This document shows, piece by piece, positions 1-6,055 of a stretch of 8,795 nt of DNA (positions are counted from its first letter, which is position 1; every line of letters begins with the position of its first letter). Origin of the DNA: Corallococcus sp. CAG:1435 (GTDB lineage Bacteria; Bacillota; Clostridia; Christensenellales; CAG-314); assembly GCA_000433775.1 (NCBI GenBank), contig HF998482.1, positions 49,740 to 58,534 of the forward strand, given 5' to 3'. A program made the translations under genes and the position numbers. The notes under the pieces are model-generated. The model was given only the letters and a program-made list of their open reading frames with translations. It was not told where the DNA came from and did no database searches.

Positions 1-143
1 CAGGAAAATGCTTGCATAGCCACGCCGAAAAAGTTGTTTTTTCGTACAATTTGCAAAGGGGCACAAACTGAGTTTTTGCAGTAATCTCGCCTTCGTTACG
101 GCAACCGCCGGCAAGGTGCATGCAATCGGCAAAAGAAAAACGC

Positions 144-173
144 AAAAAAAAAGACGGCGCAAACGCCGTCTTT
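144..173 (-). terminator. Intrinsic terminator of the membrane phosphoesterase gene
   Basis: A perfect 10-bp stem (150-159 with 164-173) with a 4-base loop is followed on the minus strand by nine T residues (152-144). It lies about 55 bases past the stop codon of the gene ending at 227, so it closes that unit. The plus-strand reading has no T-tract, so it works in one direction only. Confidence 0.93.
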
Positions 174-226
174 CCGTTACCGTTTCAATGCGAGCAAAAG
201 CGTACTTGCCGTGCAACGCTTCACCT

Positions 227-1942
227 TCAAACAGTTTTCAATTTTGTTACAAACTCGGTTTGAGCGGGACCTTCCACAAAAGGATTGAATACGGAAACTT
301 TTTCCAAAGAAGAATTGAGGTAGTAACTTGTTTGCTCACCCCTGCCAAAGTCCACCACCGTAACAAGCCCGATGTGCTTGCCGTTGTTGAAGGAAGAAAC
401 TTCGTCCGTTTGGGTGTCGCCCCGTTTGCTGACGATAAAACTGTTGAAGTGAAAATCCGTTACACGTCCGCCGTAGGTTTTGTTTTCCTGATTGACAAAC
501 TGCGAATTGTACACCAACTTGTTTTTGGAATTCAACTCTATCGTGTCTTCGAAAAATGGATACAAATCGTGCTGATGCCCCGACACAACCAAGTCGGGCG
601 CAATTTCGTTGAGTAATTCCGTCCACGCCGTTTTCGCTTCCAAGTGGTTTAACCTGTTGTTGATAAACTGAATGGGAATGTGGCAACACACCAGTTTGTA
701 CCTGAAACCTTCGTAGGGTTTTTGCTGTACAATGTTTTGCAACATTTCCGTTTGCTTGTTTCGATAGACGTCGAATTGCGCCGTGCCGTAGTACTCCCAC
801 CAATCGTCGTCGTGGTCCTCGCCCAAGTCGAGGGTGATGCCGAACACGTCGGACAACGTGAAGTAGTAGTAGAAATTACCGTTGACGCTGCCAACGTACT
901 TGTGCAGTTCCTCGGCGTAGTTGCCCTTTATTTCGTGATTGCCTCTGACGTAAACGCAGGGAATTTCCCCTCCCGTTATTTCGTGCGCCAAAAGATTGGC
1001 AAACTGAGCGTCGTGTTCGCTGTCTATCATGGAATACATATCGCCCAACATCACCAAAAAGTCCATGTTTTCTACGCCCTTTGCCGTGGCGACTGCGCCT
1101 TTTTTCGCACCGTGAACGTCCGACATGGAGTAGTACACCAATCCGTCTTCGGTATTGACAGGTCGGAAACTGTAATTTTGCGAGATTATCTTTCCCTTGT
1201 ATCCGCCAAACGGTCCTCGGTAAATCATTTTTTGGGCGTACACAGTGTAACTTTTGGCGTTGTCCAATTTTTCCTGCGGTACCACCACTTTGTGAACCAA
1301 ATCGTTGGATTTCATGCTACCTGCATACAAATCGTAGTAATTTTCGCCCTCTATTTCCACCCAGGCAACGCTGTTTGCCGAAGTGGAAAACACAATCTGA
1401 TAGTCGTCCTCAACGGCGTACACCACCGCACCGTAGGTGAAACGGTTTACCTGCACGTTGAAGCCTACCAAAACACAGCAAAGCAACAGACACGCAAGGC
1501 AAACGCATTTCAACACAACGCATTTTTTGCAGTTACTGACAGGCGGGAAAAACAACAGCAGCGCAAACACTATCAAGGCAACAGCCACAAGCAGCGACGT
1601 AAAAAATTTTGGCAAAATAAATTGCAGGTAATCTGCCGCTCCCAACGCAATCACCACCACGATCAGCACCGTAAACACGCCGCTTATGCACAGAGAAATT
1701 ATCGAGGGCAATTTGCGTTTCCAAACAAACAGGCTGACGGCGGAAAAAATAAACGCCAGCCACAGGAATATGCACACCAGAAGAGGCGTTTCCATTACAA
1801 AAAAAGTGGGATTTTTGTCTGCACCCAGTGCCTTGGATATTCCGCTCCAATTAACTCTCAACGCAAGCCAAAACAACGCCACCACAAGGCTGTAGGCACA
1901 TGCAATAACAGCCAGCAGGTTCTTTTTGAAAAATTTAAGCAT
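227..1942 (-). CDS. Membrane-anchored calcineurin-like phosphoesterase (five N-terminal TM helices)
   Basis: Predicted 571-aa protein. Residues 1-163 hold five hydrophobic helices (about 9-28, 46-73, 80-106, 112-134, 142-163). A beta-rich segment resembling the Ig/fibronectin-like domain of purple-acid-phosphatase proteins follows (about 175-265), then a metallophosphoesterase domain. All family metal-ligand motifs are visible: D275-x-H277 (SDVHG), G300-D301, G334-N-H-E337, H421 and G455-H-Q-H458. The enzyme is therefore probably an active two-metal phosphoesterase; its substrate cannot be told. With a basic N-terminus inside and an odd number of helices, the catalytic domain is predicted outside the membrane (inference). 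The longest open frame begins at a TTG at 1963, but that codon lies in the -10 box. GGGAGG (1956-1951) is 8 bases from the ATG at 1942; an ATG at 1948 is only 2 bases away. A terminator closes the gene at 173-144. Confidence 0.9.
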   Translation of the reverse strand: MLKFFKKNLLAVIACAYSLVVALFWLALRVNWSGISKALGADKNPTFFVMETPLLVCIFLWLAFIFSAVSLFVWKRKLPSIISLCISGVFTVLIVVVIALGAADYLQFILPKFFTSLLVAVALIVFALLLFFPPVSNCKKCVVLKCVCLACLLLCCVLVGFNVQVNRFTYGAVVYAVEDDYQIVFSTSANSVAWVEIEGENYYDLYAGSMKSNDLVHKVVVPQEKLDNAKSYTVYAQKMIYRGPFGGYKGKIISQNYSFRPVNTEDGLVYYSMSDVHGAKKGAVATAKGVENMDFLVMLGDMYSMIDSEHDAQFANLLAHEITGGEIPCVYVRGNHEIKGNYAEELHKYVGSVNGNFYYYFTLSDVFGITLDLGEDHDDDWWEYYGTAQFDVYRNKQTEMLQNIVQQKPYEGFRYKLVCCHIPIQFINNRLNHLEAKTAWTELLNEIAPDLVVSGHQHDLYPFFEDTIELNSKNKLVYNSQFVNQENKTYGGRVTDFHFNSFIVSKRGDTQTDEVSSFNNGKHIGLVTVVDFGRGEQTSYYLNSSLEKVSVFNPFVEGPAQTEFVTKLKTV

Positions 1943-1950
1943 TTCCATTA

Positions 1951-1991
1951 CCTCCCGAAACAAATATACCGCACTAAAAACTCAATGTCAA
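1951..1991 (-). promoter_or_regulatory. SigA-type promoter plus RBS of the membrane phosphoesterase gene
   Basis: TTGACA (1991-1986), a 17-base spacer and TATATT (1968-1963) form a near-consensus vegetative promoter. Transcription should start near 1956, which is the first base of the GGGAGG ribosome site (1956-1951). The leader would be only about 14 bases, and the upstream TTG at 1963 cannot be a start codon on this transcript. Confidence 0.85.
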
Positions 1992-2145
1992 TACGAAGTT
2001 TGCAAGAAAAAATTTGTCGCACCGCTTGTCCGAAGGTAAATTTTGCCAAACGGCATTTTTCTGCAAAAGCACTCGGCAAAGTTGCCTTTTCGTAACGTTC
2101 CGAACGAAAAGGTAATTTGTGCAAAACCTCAAAAACGCCTTGACG

Positions 2146-2182
2146 AAAAAAGGCAAATTCCGAAACAAGTCGGAATTTGCCT
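2146..2182 (-). terminator. Intrinsic terminator of the soluble phosphoesterase gene
   Basis: A perfect 13-bp stem (2151-2163 with 2170-2182) with a 6-base loop is followed on the minus strand by six T residues (2151-2146). It begins about 28 bases after the stop codon at 2210. It isolates this gene from the membrane phosphoesterase gene downstream. Confidence 0.92.
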
Positions 2183-2209
2183 GATAGTGAGCAAATCTCA
2201 CAAAAATTT

Positions 2210-2908
2210 TCAGATATCTATTTCCACAAGTTTGTTGCCTACCAAATCGCAGGAAGTAAGGTAAAAATCGATGTTGTACTTTTTCATGTGCAAACTTGCC
2301 CTGCAATCCTTGCCGTGCAGGTGTCCGTACACCACCGTTTTGATGTCGTTTGCCACAAACTGACGCACAAAGGCAGAATCGTCGTAACTACCGTTGAAGG
2401 GTGGGTAATGCATCACGGCAATCACCTTGTCATCGGGGCGGCGTTGCTTTTGCATTTGTGCAATGGAAAGTTTAAGACGTTCCGTTTCACGCAGAAAAAT
2501 TTTTTTATCCTCGGCGGAAAGATTGTCGCCGTCGGGACAAATCCAACCACGGGTGCCGCAAATAAGCAGGTTTTCAAAACGCAGACAATCGTTTTGCAAA
2601 GCGTAAAACCCTTTGGGAATGCCGTTTCTCACCTGCGAAATTGTGTTCCACCAGTAATCGTGATTGCCACGCAAAATCACCTTGTTGCCGGGAAGTTGCG
2701 CCACAAGGTTGAAATCGGGCAATGCCTGTTCAAATCGCATAGCCCAGGAAAAATCGCCTGCCAAAATTACAACATCGTCTTGCGAAACTTTGCTGTTCCA
2801 ATCCTGGCAAATCTGCTCGAAGTAGTTTTCCCACGACTTTCCGAACACATCCATGGGTTTGTCGCACACGGTGGACAAATGTAAATCGCTTATTGCAAAA
2901 ACTTTCAT
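2210..2908 (-). CDS. Soluble calcineurin-like metallophosphoesterase
   Basis: 232-aa cytoplasmic protein with no signal peptide or TM helix. The metallophosphoesterase fold is complete: D8-L-H10, G51-D52, G81-N-H-D84, H167 (MHYPP) and G195-H-L-H198. A Trp-containing GNHDYWW motif and a GTRGW segment (about 118-122) resemble the uncharacterised bacterial phosphohydrolases grouped as COG1768; that assignment is from memory of the family and the substrate is unknown. The ATG at 2908 is the first possible in-frame start, because the -10 box ends only 6 bases upstream. No Shine-Dalgarno sequence is visible before it, which is unlike the GGAG-type sites of most other genes here. A strong terminator follows (2182-2146). 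The zinc-ribbon gene upstream ends 71 bases away without a visible terminator, so read-through is possible. Confidence 0.92.
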   Translation of the reverse strand: MKVFAISDLHLSTVCDKPMDVFGKSWENYFEQICQDWNSKVSQDDVVILAGDFSWAMRFEQALPDFNLVAQLPGNKVILRGNHDYWWNTISQVRNGIPKGFYALQNDCLRFENLLICGTRGWICPDGDNLSAEDKKIFLRETERLKLSIAQMQKQRRPDDKVIAVMHYPPFNGSYDDSAFVRQFVANDIKTVVYGHLHGKDCRASLHMKKYNIDFYLTSCDLVGNKLVEIDI

Positions 2909-2914
2909 GGTAAA

Positions 2915-2943
2915 ATTTTACCACAACGAAAGATTTTTGACAA
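2915..2943 (-). promoter_or_regulatory. SigA promoter predicted to give a leaderless mRNA
   Basis: TTGTCA (2943-2938), a 17-base spacer and an extended -10 TGG-TAAAAT (hexamer 2920-2915) form a good vegetative promoter. Only six bases (2914-2909) separate the -10 hexamer from the ATG at 2908. The usual start point, about 7 bases past the hexamer, would therefore fall on the A of the ATG itself. Absence of an SD site is consistent with leaderless translation. Confidence 0.75.
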
Positions 2944-2979
2944 TATTTTTACCGTAATGTACCCCCAACAAACACGTCG

Positions 2980-3195
2980 CTACTGCTTTTTTCCGTTGCG
3001 CTTTTTTCGGCATTGACTGCACATTACGTCGTCGATTCCCATATTGTTTTTTTCACAGTAGGGACACAAAAATTCATCGTTCAACTCGTCGAAAATGCTT
3101 TTTTTGCCTTGCTGTTCGTTACGGCACACACAGCAAATTTCCTCGTCAATTTTGATGTAGTTAAGTCCGCAACGTGGACATTTTTTGTATTTCAA
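2980..3195 (-). CDS. Double zinc-ribbon microprotein
   Basis: Predicted 71-aa basic protein with two Cys4-type knuckle pairs. The first is CPRC (Cys6, Cys9) with CCVC (Cys21/22, Cys24); the second is CPYC (Cys44, Cys47) with CSQC (Cys59, Cys62). They are joined by an acidic linker (about 33-42), and the tail is Lys/Arg-rich. The spacing fits two structural zinc ribbons, a fold used for nucleic-acid or protein binding; the actual role is unknown. The start chosen is the TTG at 3195, because GGAG (3206-3203) lies 7 bases upstream. An in-frame TTG at 3201 is only one base from that GGAG, and a TAA lies in frame just above. I see only a weak promoter candidate (GTAACA, 16 bases, CATAGT) and no terminator before the next gene. 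Confidence 0.78.
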   Translation of the reverse strand: MKYKKCPRCGLNYIKIDEEICCVCRNEQQGKKSIFDELNDEFLCPYCEKNNMGIDDVMCSQCRKKRNGKKQ

Positions 3196-3206
3196 CGGCA
3201 AACTCC

Positions 3207-3542
3207 AACATTACTACCACACTATGAAAAGGGACAGATTAGTGTTACACCTGCCTGTAGCACAAGTTTAAAAATTGCACAAATTTCAATGCCACCGACA
3301 AAAGTTCAGCACGGTTTTTTTTCGTTGCAAAACGCAAAAGGGAAATTATCCGACAGTTGCGCCAAATATTCTAACATCGCCTGCCACAAACAAACTCGCC
3401 TTGCTACAAATAAACACAACTTGCTACAAATCACCTCGCTTTGCTACAAATCACCTCGCTTCAATTTGTAGTTGCTACGAACAAAAACATTAAATCAACT
3501 TTTTTTGCAATCGAACAGTACTTTCGATACGCACAAAAACGC
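3207..3542. other. Gene-free spacer with a tandem repeat
   Basis: About 336 bases between the zinc-ribbon gene and the terminator of the gene to the right. The short open frames here have no ribosome sites and cross the repeat block. Apart from the 20-bp repeat array at 3381-3460 and its inverted end, I see no RNA gene or clear promoter. Confidence 0.6.
3381..3471. repeat. 20-bp tandem repeat, four units, with an inverted terminal half-unit
   Basis: Units start exactly every 20 bases at 3381, 3401, 3421 and 3441. The last two are identical (ttgctacaaatcacctcgct). The first two each match it at 14 of 20 positions and share the core ctgc/ttgctacaaa-type start. Just after the array, atttgtag (3464-3471) is the reverse complement of ctacaaat in the last unit (3444-3451), so an 8-bp hairpin can form. 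Unit decay towards low coordinates suggests duplication by slippage from the right-hand end (inference). It is not a CRISPR: there are no spacers. Confidence 0.85.
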
Positions 3543-3572
3543 AAAAGACGTTTCCCGAAAGAAACGCCTTTT
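3543..3572 (-). terminator. Intrinsic terminator of the Cys-rich protein gene
   Basis: A 12-bp stem (3543-3554 with 3561-3572) with a 6-base loop. On the minus-strand RNA the one non-Watson-Crick position is a G-U pair, whereas on the plus strand it would be an A-C mismatch, so the minus strand is the functional one. The 3' arm itself ends in TTTT, followed by GCG and TTTTT. It lies 35 bases past the stop codon at 3607. Confidence 0.8.
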
Positions 3573-3606
3573 CATTTTGACAATAAGTTCAGCCCGACAA
3601 CACGGT

Positions 3607-4251
3607 TTACTGTCCGCCACCGTTGTTGCGGCAACTTCCAGGATACAGCGGAAGTTCGAAGTAGCCGGAGCACACCTCTTCCGTGTATTCCTGACAGGGC
3701 GGTATCACGGCATATCCGTAGGTGGGAATAATCAATTCCACGTCCATGGTTACCTTCAAAATTGCCGTTACGCAACAGTTGATTACAAACAGGTAGTAGG
3801 TTACGCCGTCAATTTCCTGCGTTTGACTGTAAGTACCGTCGGGACTTACTGCGGAAACGCTTGCCTCGATTTTGTAGGGGATTATGGAAGGTTCGGGCAG
3901 ATACATCACCACGTTTACGGGAACGGTAACGGTGCCGCTTCCGCTACCCTCAACGTTGTTGGCGTCTATGTAAGTTACTTCCACGGGCACAATGATGTCC
4001 GCTTCCACCCTGCCGTACTTGGGACGTTCCTGCAAACGTTCCACCACGAGATTGTCCACAATGCCTGTGGTTGTTGTGCTTTTGCAACTGACAAATTTCA
4101 GCGGCGTGGCTGGTCCCGTCGGATTGACGTCGGACACGCTCACCGTAACCTGTTGCAAGGTTGTTTGCTTCATGCAGGCGTCAAAAACTTTTTTGCCCTG
4201 TATGCAGATTTTTTCACTGCCATTATTGCCATCCAGATTGTTTACCGGCAT
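3607..4251 (-). CDS. Cysteine-rich protein of unknown family, probable spore-associated protein
   Basis: Predicted 214-aa protein with no signal peptide or TM helix. It has eight cysteines (16, 26, 56, 159, 160, 186, 194, 207). The N-terminal motif is KICIQGKKVFDACMKQ (14-29), the middle is beta-rich with alternating hydrophobics (80-170), a proline-rich IIPTYGYAVIPPCQEY segment spans 174-189, and the tail is Gly-rich. I know of similar uncharacterised clostridial proteins but cannot name a family or function. A spore-coat or spore-surface role is inferred from the Cys-rich, beta-rich composition and from the SigE/SigK-like promoter. The open frame extends to an ATG at 4311, but that codon is upstream of the promoter -35. 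AAGGAGG (4265-4259), 7 bases before the ATG at 4251, fixes the start. The gene stands alone with its own terminator. Confidence 0.85.
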   Translation of the reverse strand: MPVNNLDGNNGSEKICIQGKKVFDACMKQTTLQQVTVSVSDVNPTGPATPLKFVSCKSTTTTGIVDNLVVERLQERPKYGRVEADIIVPVEVTYIDANNVEGSGSGTVTVPVNVVMYLPEPSIIPYKIEASVSAVSPDGTYSQTQEIDGVTYYLFVINCCVTAILKVTMDVELIIPTYGYAVIPPCQEYTEEVCSGYFELPLYPGSCRNNGGGQ

Positions 4252-4277
4252 ATTTTGTCCTCCTTGAATATTCAGTA

Positions 4278-4307
4278 TATTGTATGTGCAAACAGTGTAA
4301 AATGTTT
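4278..4307 (-). promoter_or_regulatory. Mother-cell sporulation promoter (SigE/SigK type)
   Basis: CATACAATA (4286-4278) matches the SigK -10 consensus CATAnnnTA and the SigE -10 CATACAnT. For SigK, AACA (4306-4303) is a -35 match at a 16-base spacing. For SigE, AAACATT (4307-4301) differs at one base from the -35 consensus at a 14-base spacing. No SigA hexamer pair overlaps it. Consensus values are those known from Bacillus subtilis. The transcript would start near 4270, just above the ribosome site. Confidence 0.68.
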
Positions 4308-4321
4308 CCATTTGTTTTCGT

Positions 4322-4348
4322 ATGCAAAATTTGCATCGCTATTCGACA
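4322..4348 (-). promoter_or_regulatory. 15-bp palindrome and adjacent Spo0A-box match
   Basis: ATGCAAA-A-TTTGCAT (4322-4336) is a perfect 7+1+7 inverted repeat starting 15 bases upstream of the sporulation promoter -35. TTTTGTCGAAT on the minus strand holds an exact TGTCGAA core (4348-4342) five bases further up. The palindrome has the size and position of an operator; no factor can be assigned. The Spo0A-box match may be chance. Confidence 0.4.
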
Positions 4349-4918
4349 AAATTTTCATCGGTAAATTGCATTACAACGGCTAAATAAGCCAATTTGCACG
4401 GCAAAATACGCAAAAATGAAGTACTATGTCTGAAATAGTACACTACAAAAGGCTGTTTCTTGCTATTGCAAACGGGCAAAACGGCTAAAAATGCCAAAAC
4501 GCTCTTTTTTTTGCACAAAAATCGTAAAGCACAACAAATGTTACGTTGTAAACATGCGTCTACTCACCAAACAAACGACAAGTGCCGCAAGGGGAACTTT
4601 TTACCATTGCAGGGAAGCACATGGAAATTGACAGAAAAATTTCGTTACACCGCTACCGACACACGGGACGAAATAGGACAAAATTTTTTCTGCAACTGTC
4701 AGTACAAACTCGCACTTTCACAAATAAATTTCAAAAGCACGTTGCCATGTTGCAACAGCCATAAAAGAACAAAACACAAAATTTGAAACATAACAAGGGA
4801 AAACACAATAAATTTGTTGGGAAAACAGACAAAAGACACAACGACAAATGAATATCAAAAGCACCTTTTGCAATACGCCTGCACCGCAAAGAAAAAAAAC
4901 AAGAACAGCGGACGGCAC
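4349..4918. other. Long gene-free, A-rich spacer
   Basis: About 570 bases with no convincing gene. Open frames on either strand here lack ribosome sites and encode low-complexity Lys/Thr/Gln/Asn- or Phe/Cys-rich peptides. The plus strand is visibly rich in A and C and poor in T, most strongly at 4780-4920. There is one 7-bp-arm inverted repeat at 4421-4441 and a TTGACA at 4628-4633 without a matching -10. I see no tRNA, known riboswitch or terminator inside. Confidence 0.6.
4421..4441. repeat. Inverted repeat in the A-rich spacer
   Basis: GTACTAT (4421-4427) and ATAGTAC (4435-4441) are perfect 7-base arms around a 7-base centre. Neither strand has a clean T-tract after it, so it is not a convincing terminator. 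It could be an operator or a small RNA hairpin. Confidence 0.5.
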
Positions 4919-4945
4919 AAAAAATGCCCGACGGTCTGTCGGGCA
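4919..4945 (-). terminator. Intrinsic terminator of the TetR-type gene
   Basis: GCCCGAC (4926-4932) and GTCGGGC (4938-4944) form a GC-rich stem with a 5-base loop, extended by one T-A pair (4925/4945). On the minus strand it is followed by six T residues (4924-4919). It lies about 50 bases past the stop codon at 4995. Confidence 0.92.
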
Positions 4946-4994
4946 AAATGCTTGGTTTGCAAGTAGTAATTTAAGGGTAAAAAAGGGGGGGGAA

Positions 4995-5582
4995 TTATTC
5001 CTCTTCGAAATGGTAGAACCTGTCTGTCATGTGACCGAAAAAGAAGGTGATAAGTTCCCTCACGTTGCGCTTTTGTGTGTCCAGCGGTTCATCCTTGCTG
5101 AGCACCTTGAACAGGCTTGTCAGGAAGCCTTCGGCAACGGCGTTGTAGAAATCGGGGTTTTTGATTTTCTCGTCAATTTCGGGGAAAGACTTTTCCAGCA
5201 TTTCCCTGATTTTTTTGGAAATGGCTTCCACAATGAAACTGACAAACGCCTCGTAGTGGACGGAATTGCCCTTGCGTATTATCAAAATTTCGTCGCTGTG
5301 GTCCACAAGGAATTCCACCAATTTTTCCGACGCCTCACGCATGTCCTTTCCTTCAAAAACGATGTCCTCTTCTATTGCCTGGCGGATACTGTTGAGGAAA
5401 GGATTGATAACGGCGAAATACAACGCCTCTTTGTTTGTGAAGTAACGGTAGATGTTTCCCAAAGATATTTCCGCATTGTTGGCGATGTTGCGTATGGACG
5501 CATCGGCATATCCGTGCTCTTTGAATTCTTCCACTGCCGCCGCCAAAATGTTTTCTCTTATTTCTTTTTTAAGGTATTGCAT
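4995..5582 (-). CDS. TetR/AcrR-family transcriptional regulator
   Basis: Predicted 195-aa protein. Residues 10-57 form a typical TetR_N domain: an ILAAAVEEFKEHGY helix, then the helix-turn-helix at about 28-47 (SIRNIANNAEISLGNIYRYF) and the NKEALY helix. Residues 60-195 are the all-helical ligand/dimer region, which is too variable to show the effector. Length is normal for the family. The open frame runs up to a TTG at 5630, but that is in the -35 box. TGGAGG just above the ATG at 5582 (4 bases between) fixes the start. No efflux pump or enzyme gene lies beside it, so the usual neighbour-based guess at its target is not available; autoregulation is likely by analogy with the family. Eight G residues on the plus strand (4985-4992) follow its stop codon. 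Confidence 0.93.
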   Translation of the reverse strand: MQYLKKEIRENILAAAVEEFKEHGYADASIRNIANNAEISLGNIYRYFTNKEALYFAVINPFLNSIRQAIEEDIVFEGKDMREASEKLVEFLVDHSDEILIIRKGNSVHYEAFVSFIVEAISKKIREMLEKSFPEIDEKIKNPDFYNAVAEGFLTSLFKVLSKDEPLDTQKRNVRELITFFFGHMTDRFYHFEEE

Positions 5583-5601
5583 AATTCCTCCATGTGAGGT
5601 G

Positions 5602-5630
5602 ATTGTATCATAAATTCGCCCTTTTGGCAA
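5602..5630 (-). promoter_or_regulatory. SigA promoter of the TetR-type gene
   Basis: TTGCCA (5630-5625), a 17-base spacer and an extended -10 TGA-TACAAT (hexamer 5607-5602). A start near 5595 gives a leader of only 12-13 bases before the ATG at 5582. TGAT-ACA-ATCA overlaps the -10 and is a short inverted repeat that could be part of an autoregulatory operator (weak). Confidence 0.82.
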
Positions 5631-5934
5631 GTGTTATGCTAAATATCTTTGCAACTTTTCATTTTTAACACAATAAAAATTTCTTTCAAATTGTTTTGTT
5701 TCATAACGACTGTTTCAACAGTAAAATGCGAACATCGACAATTCGACAAACTGAAGCCGCACTCACATTGCATGCGTTACAGCACAAAGTTTCAACCCAA
5801 ACACGACCCGAGGTTGGTGTTTTAGTGGCAAAGCGGTTATATCTGTAAAAATAAATGTTTTTTGGTTTTCCTTGGCAATAATTTGAATTCACAAATCAAT
5901 TTGAGTTAAATTTGTTGAAATTGTTTACTGTAAC
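5631..5934. other. Gene-free spacer upstream of the TetR-type gene
   Basis: About 300 bases between the tetR-type promoter and the spo0A terminator. A 63-codon open frame (5892-5701, minus) has no ribosome site and no recognisable motif, so I do not call it. The stretch holds a 14-bp palindrome and two Spo0A-box-like sequences (5709-5748). Nothing else is clear. Confidence 0.55.
5709..5748 (-). promoter_or_regulatory. Palindrome and paired Spo0A-box-like sites
   Basis: ACTGTT-TC-AACAGT (5709-5722) is a perfect 6-bp-arm palindrome. On the minus strand TTTGTCGAATTGTCGAT holds an exact TGTCGAA (5748-5742) followed by a second, weaker TGTCGAT (5740-5734), 8 bases apart and in the same direction. 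They lie about 80-120 bases above the tetR-type -35. Function is inferred from sequence only. Confidence 0.35.
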
Positions 5935-5957
5935 AAAAAAGGACACTTGCGTGTCCT
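5935..5957 (-). terminator. Intrinsic terminator downstream of spo0A
   Basis: AGGACAC (5940-5946) and GTGTCCT (5951-5957) pair around a TTGC loop. On the minus strand six T residues (5940-5935) follow. It lies about 100 bases beyond the spo0A stop codon at 6056. Confidence 0.9.
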
Positions 5958-6055
5958 GAAATTACAAAGCAACGTGCGCTTGTTGCCTGTCGTGCGTTGT
6001 GAAATGAACCGACTGTCTTTTTACCCTAGGCAGGGAAATTCGACTTAGTTAAATA

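Noticed and set aside
680..2095. 471-codon plus-strand open frame
   Set aside because: It lies opposite the membrane phosphoesterase gene, whose motifs are complete; the plus-strand product is His/Val/Arg-rich low complexity with no ribosome site.
3381..3460. Possible CRISPR array
   Set aside because: Units abut directly with no spacers, the unit is only 20 bases, and no cas gene is nearby.
3472..4383. 303-codon plus-strand open frame
   Set aside because: It is antisense to the Cys-rich protein gene, crosses that gene's terminator and promoter, and encodes a His/Phe/Tyr-rich product typical of a shadow frame.
4460..4786. 108-codon plus-strand open frame in the A-rich spacer
   Set aside because: No ribosome site, no promoter, and a Lys/Asn/Thr-rich product with no domain; probably a by-product of A-rich sequence.
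5761..5860. Possible tRNA-like segment (GGGTTGAAAC on the minus strand, AAGCGGTTATA on the plus)
   Set aside because: No cloverleaf with a matching acceptor stem, anticodon arm and T-arm could be drawn on either strand.
5701..5892. 63-codon minus-strand open frame above the tetR-type gene
   Set aside because: No SD before its GTG start, and it runs over the palindrome and the Spo0A-like boxes.
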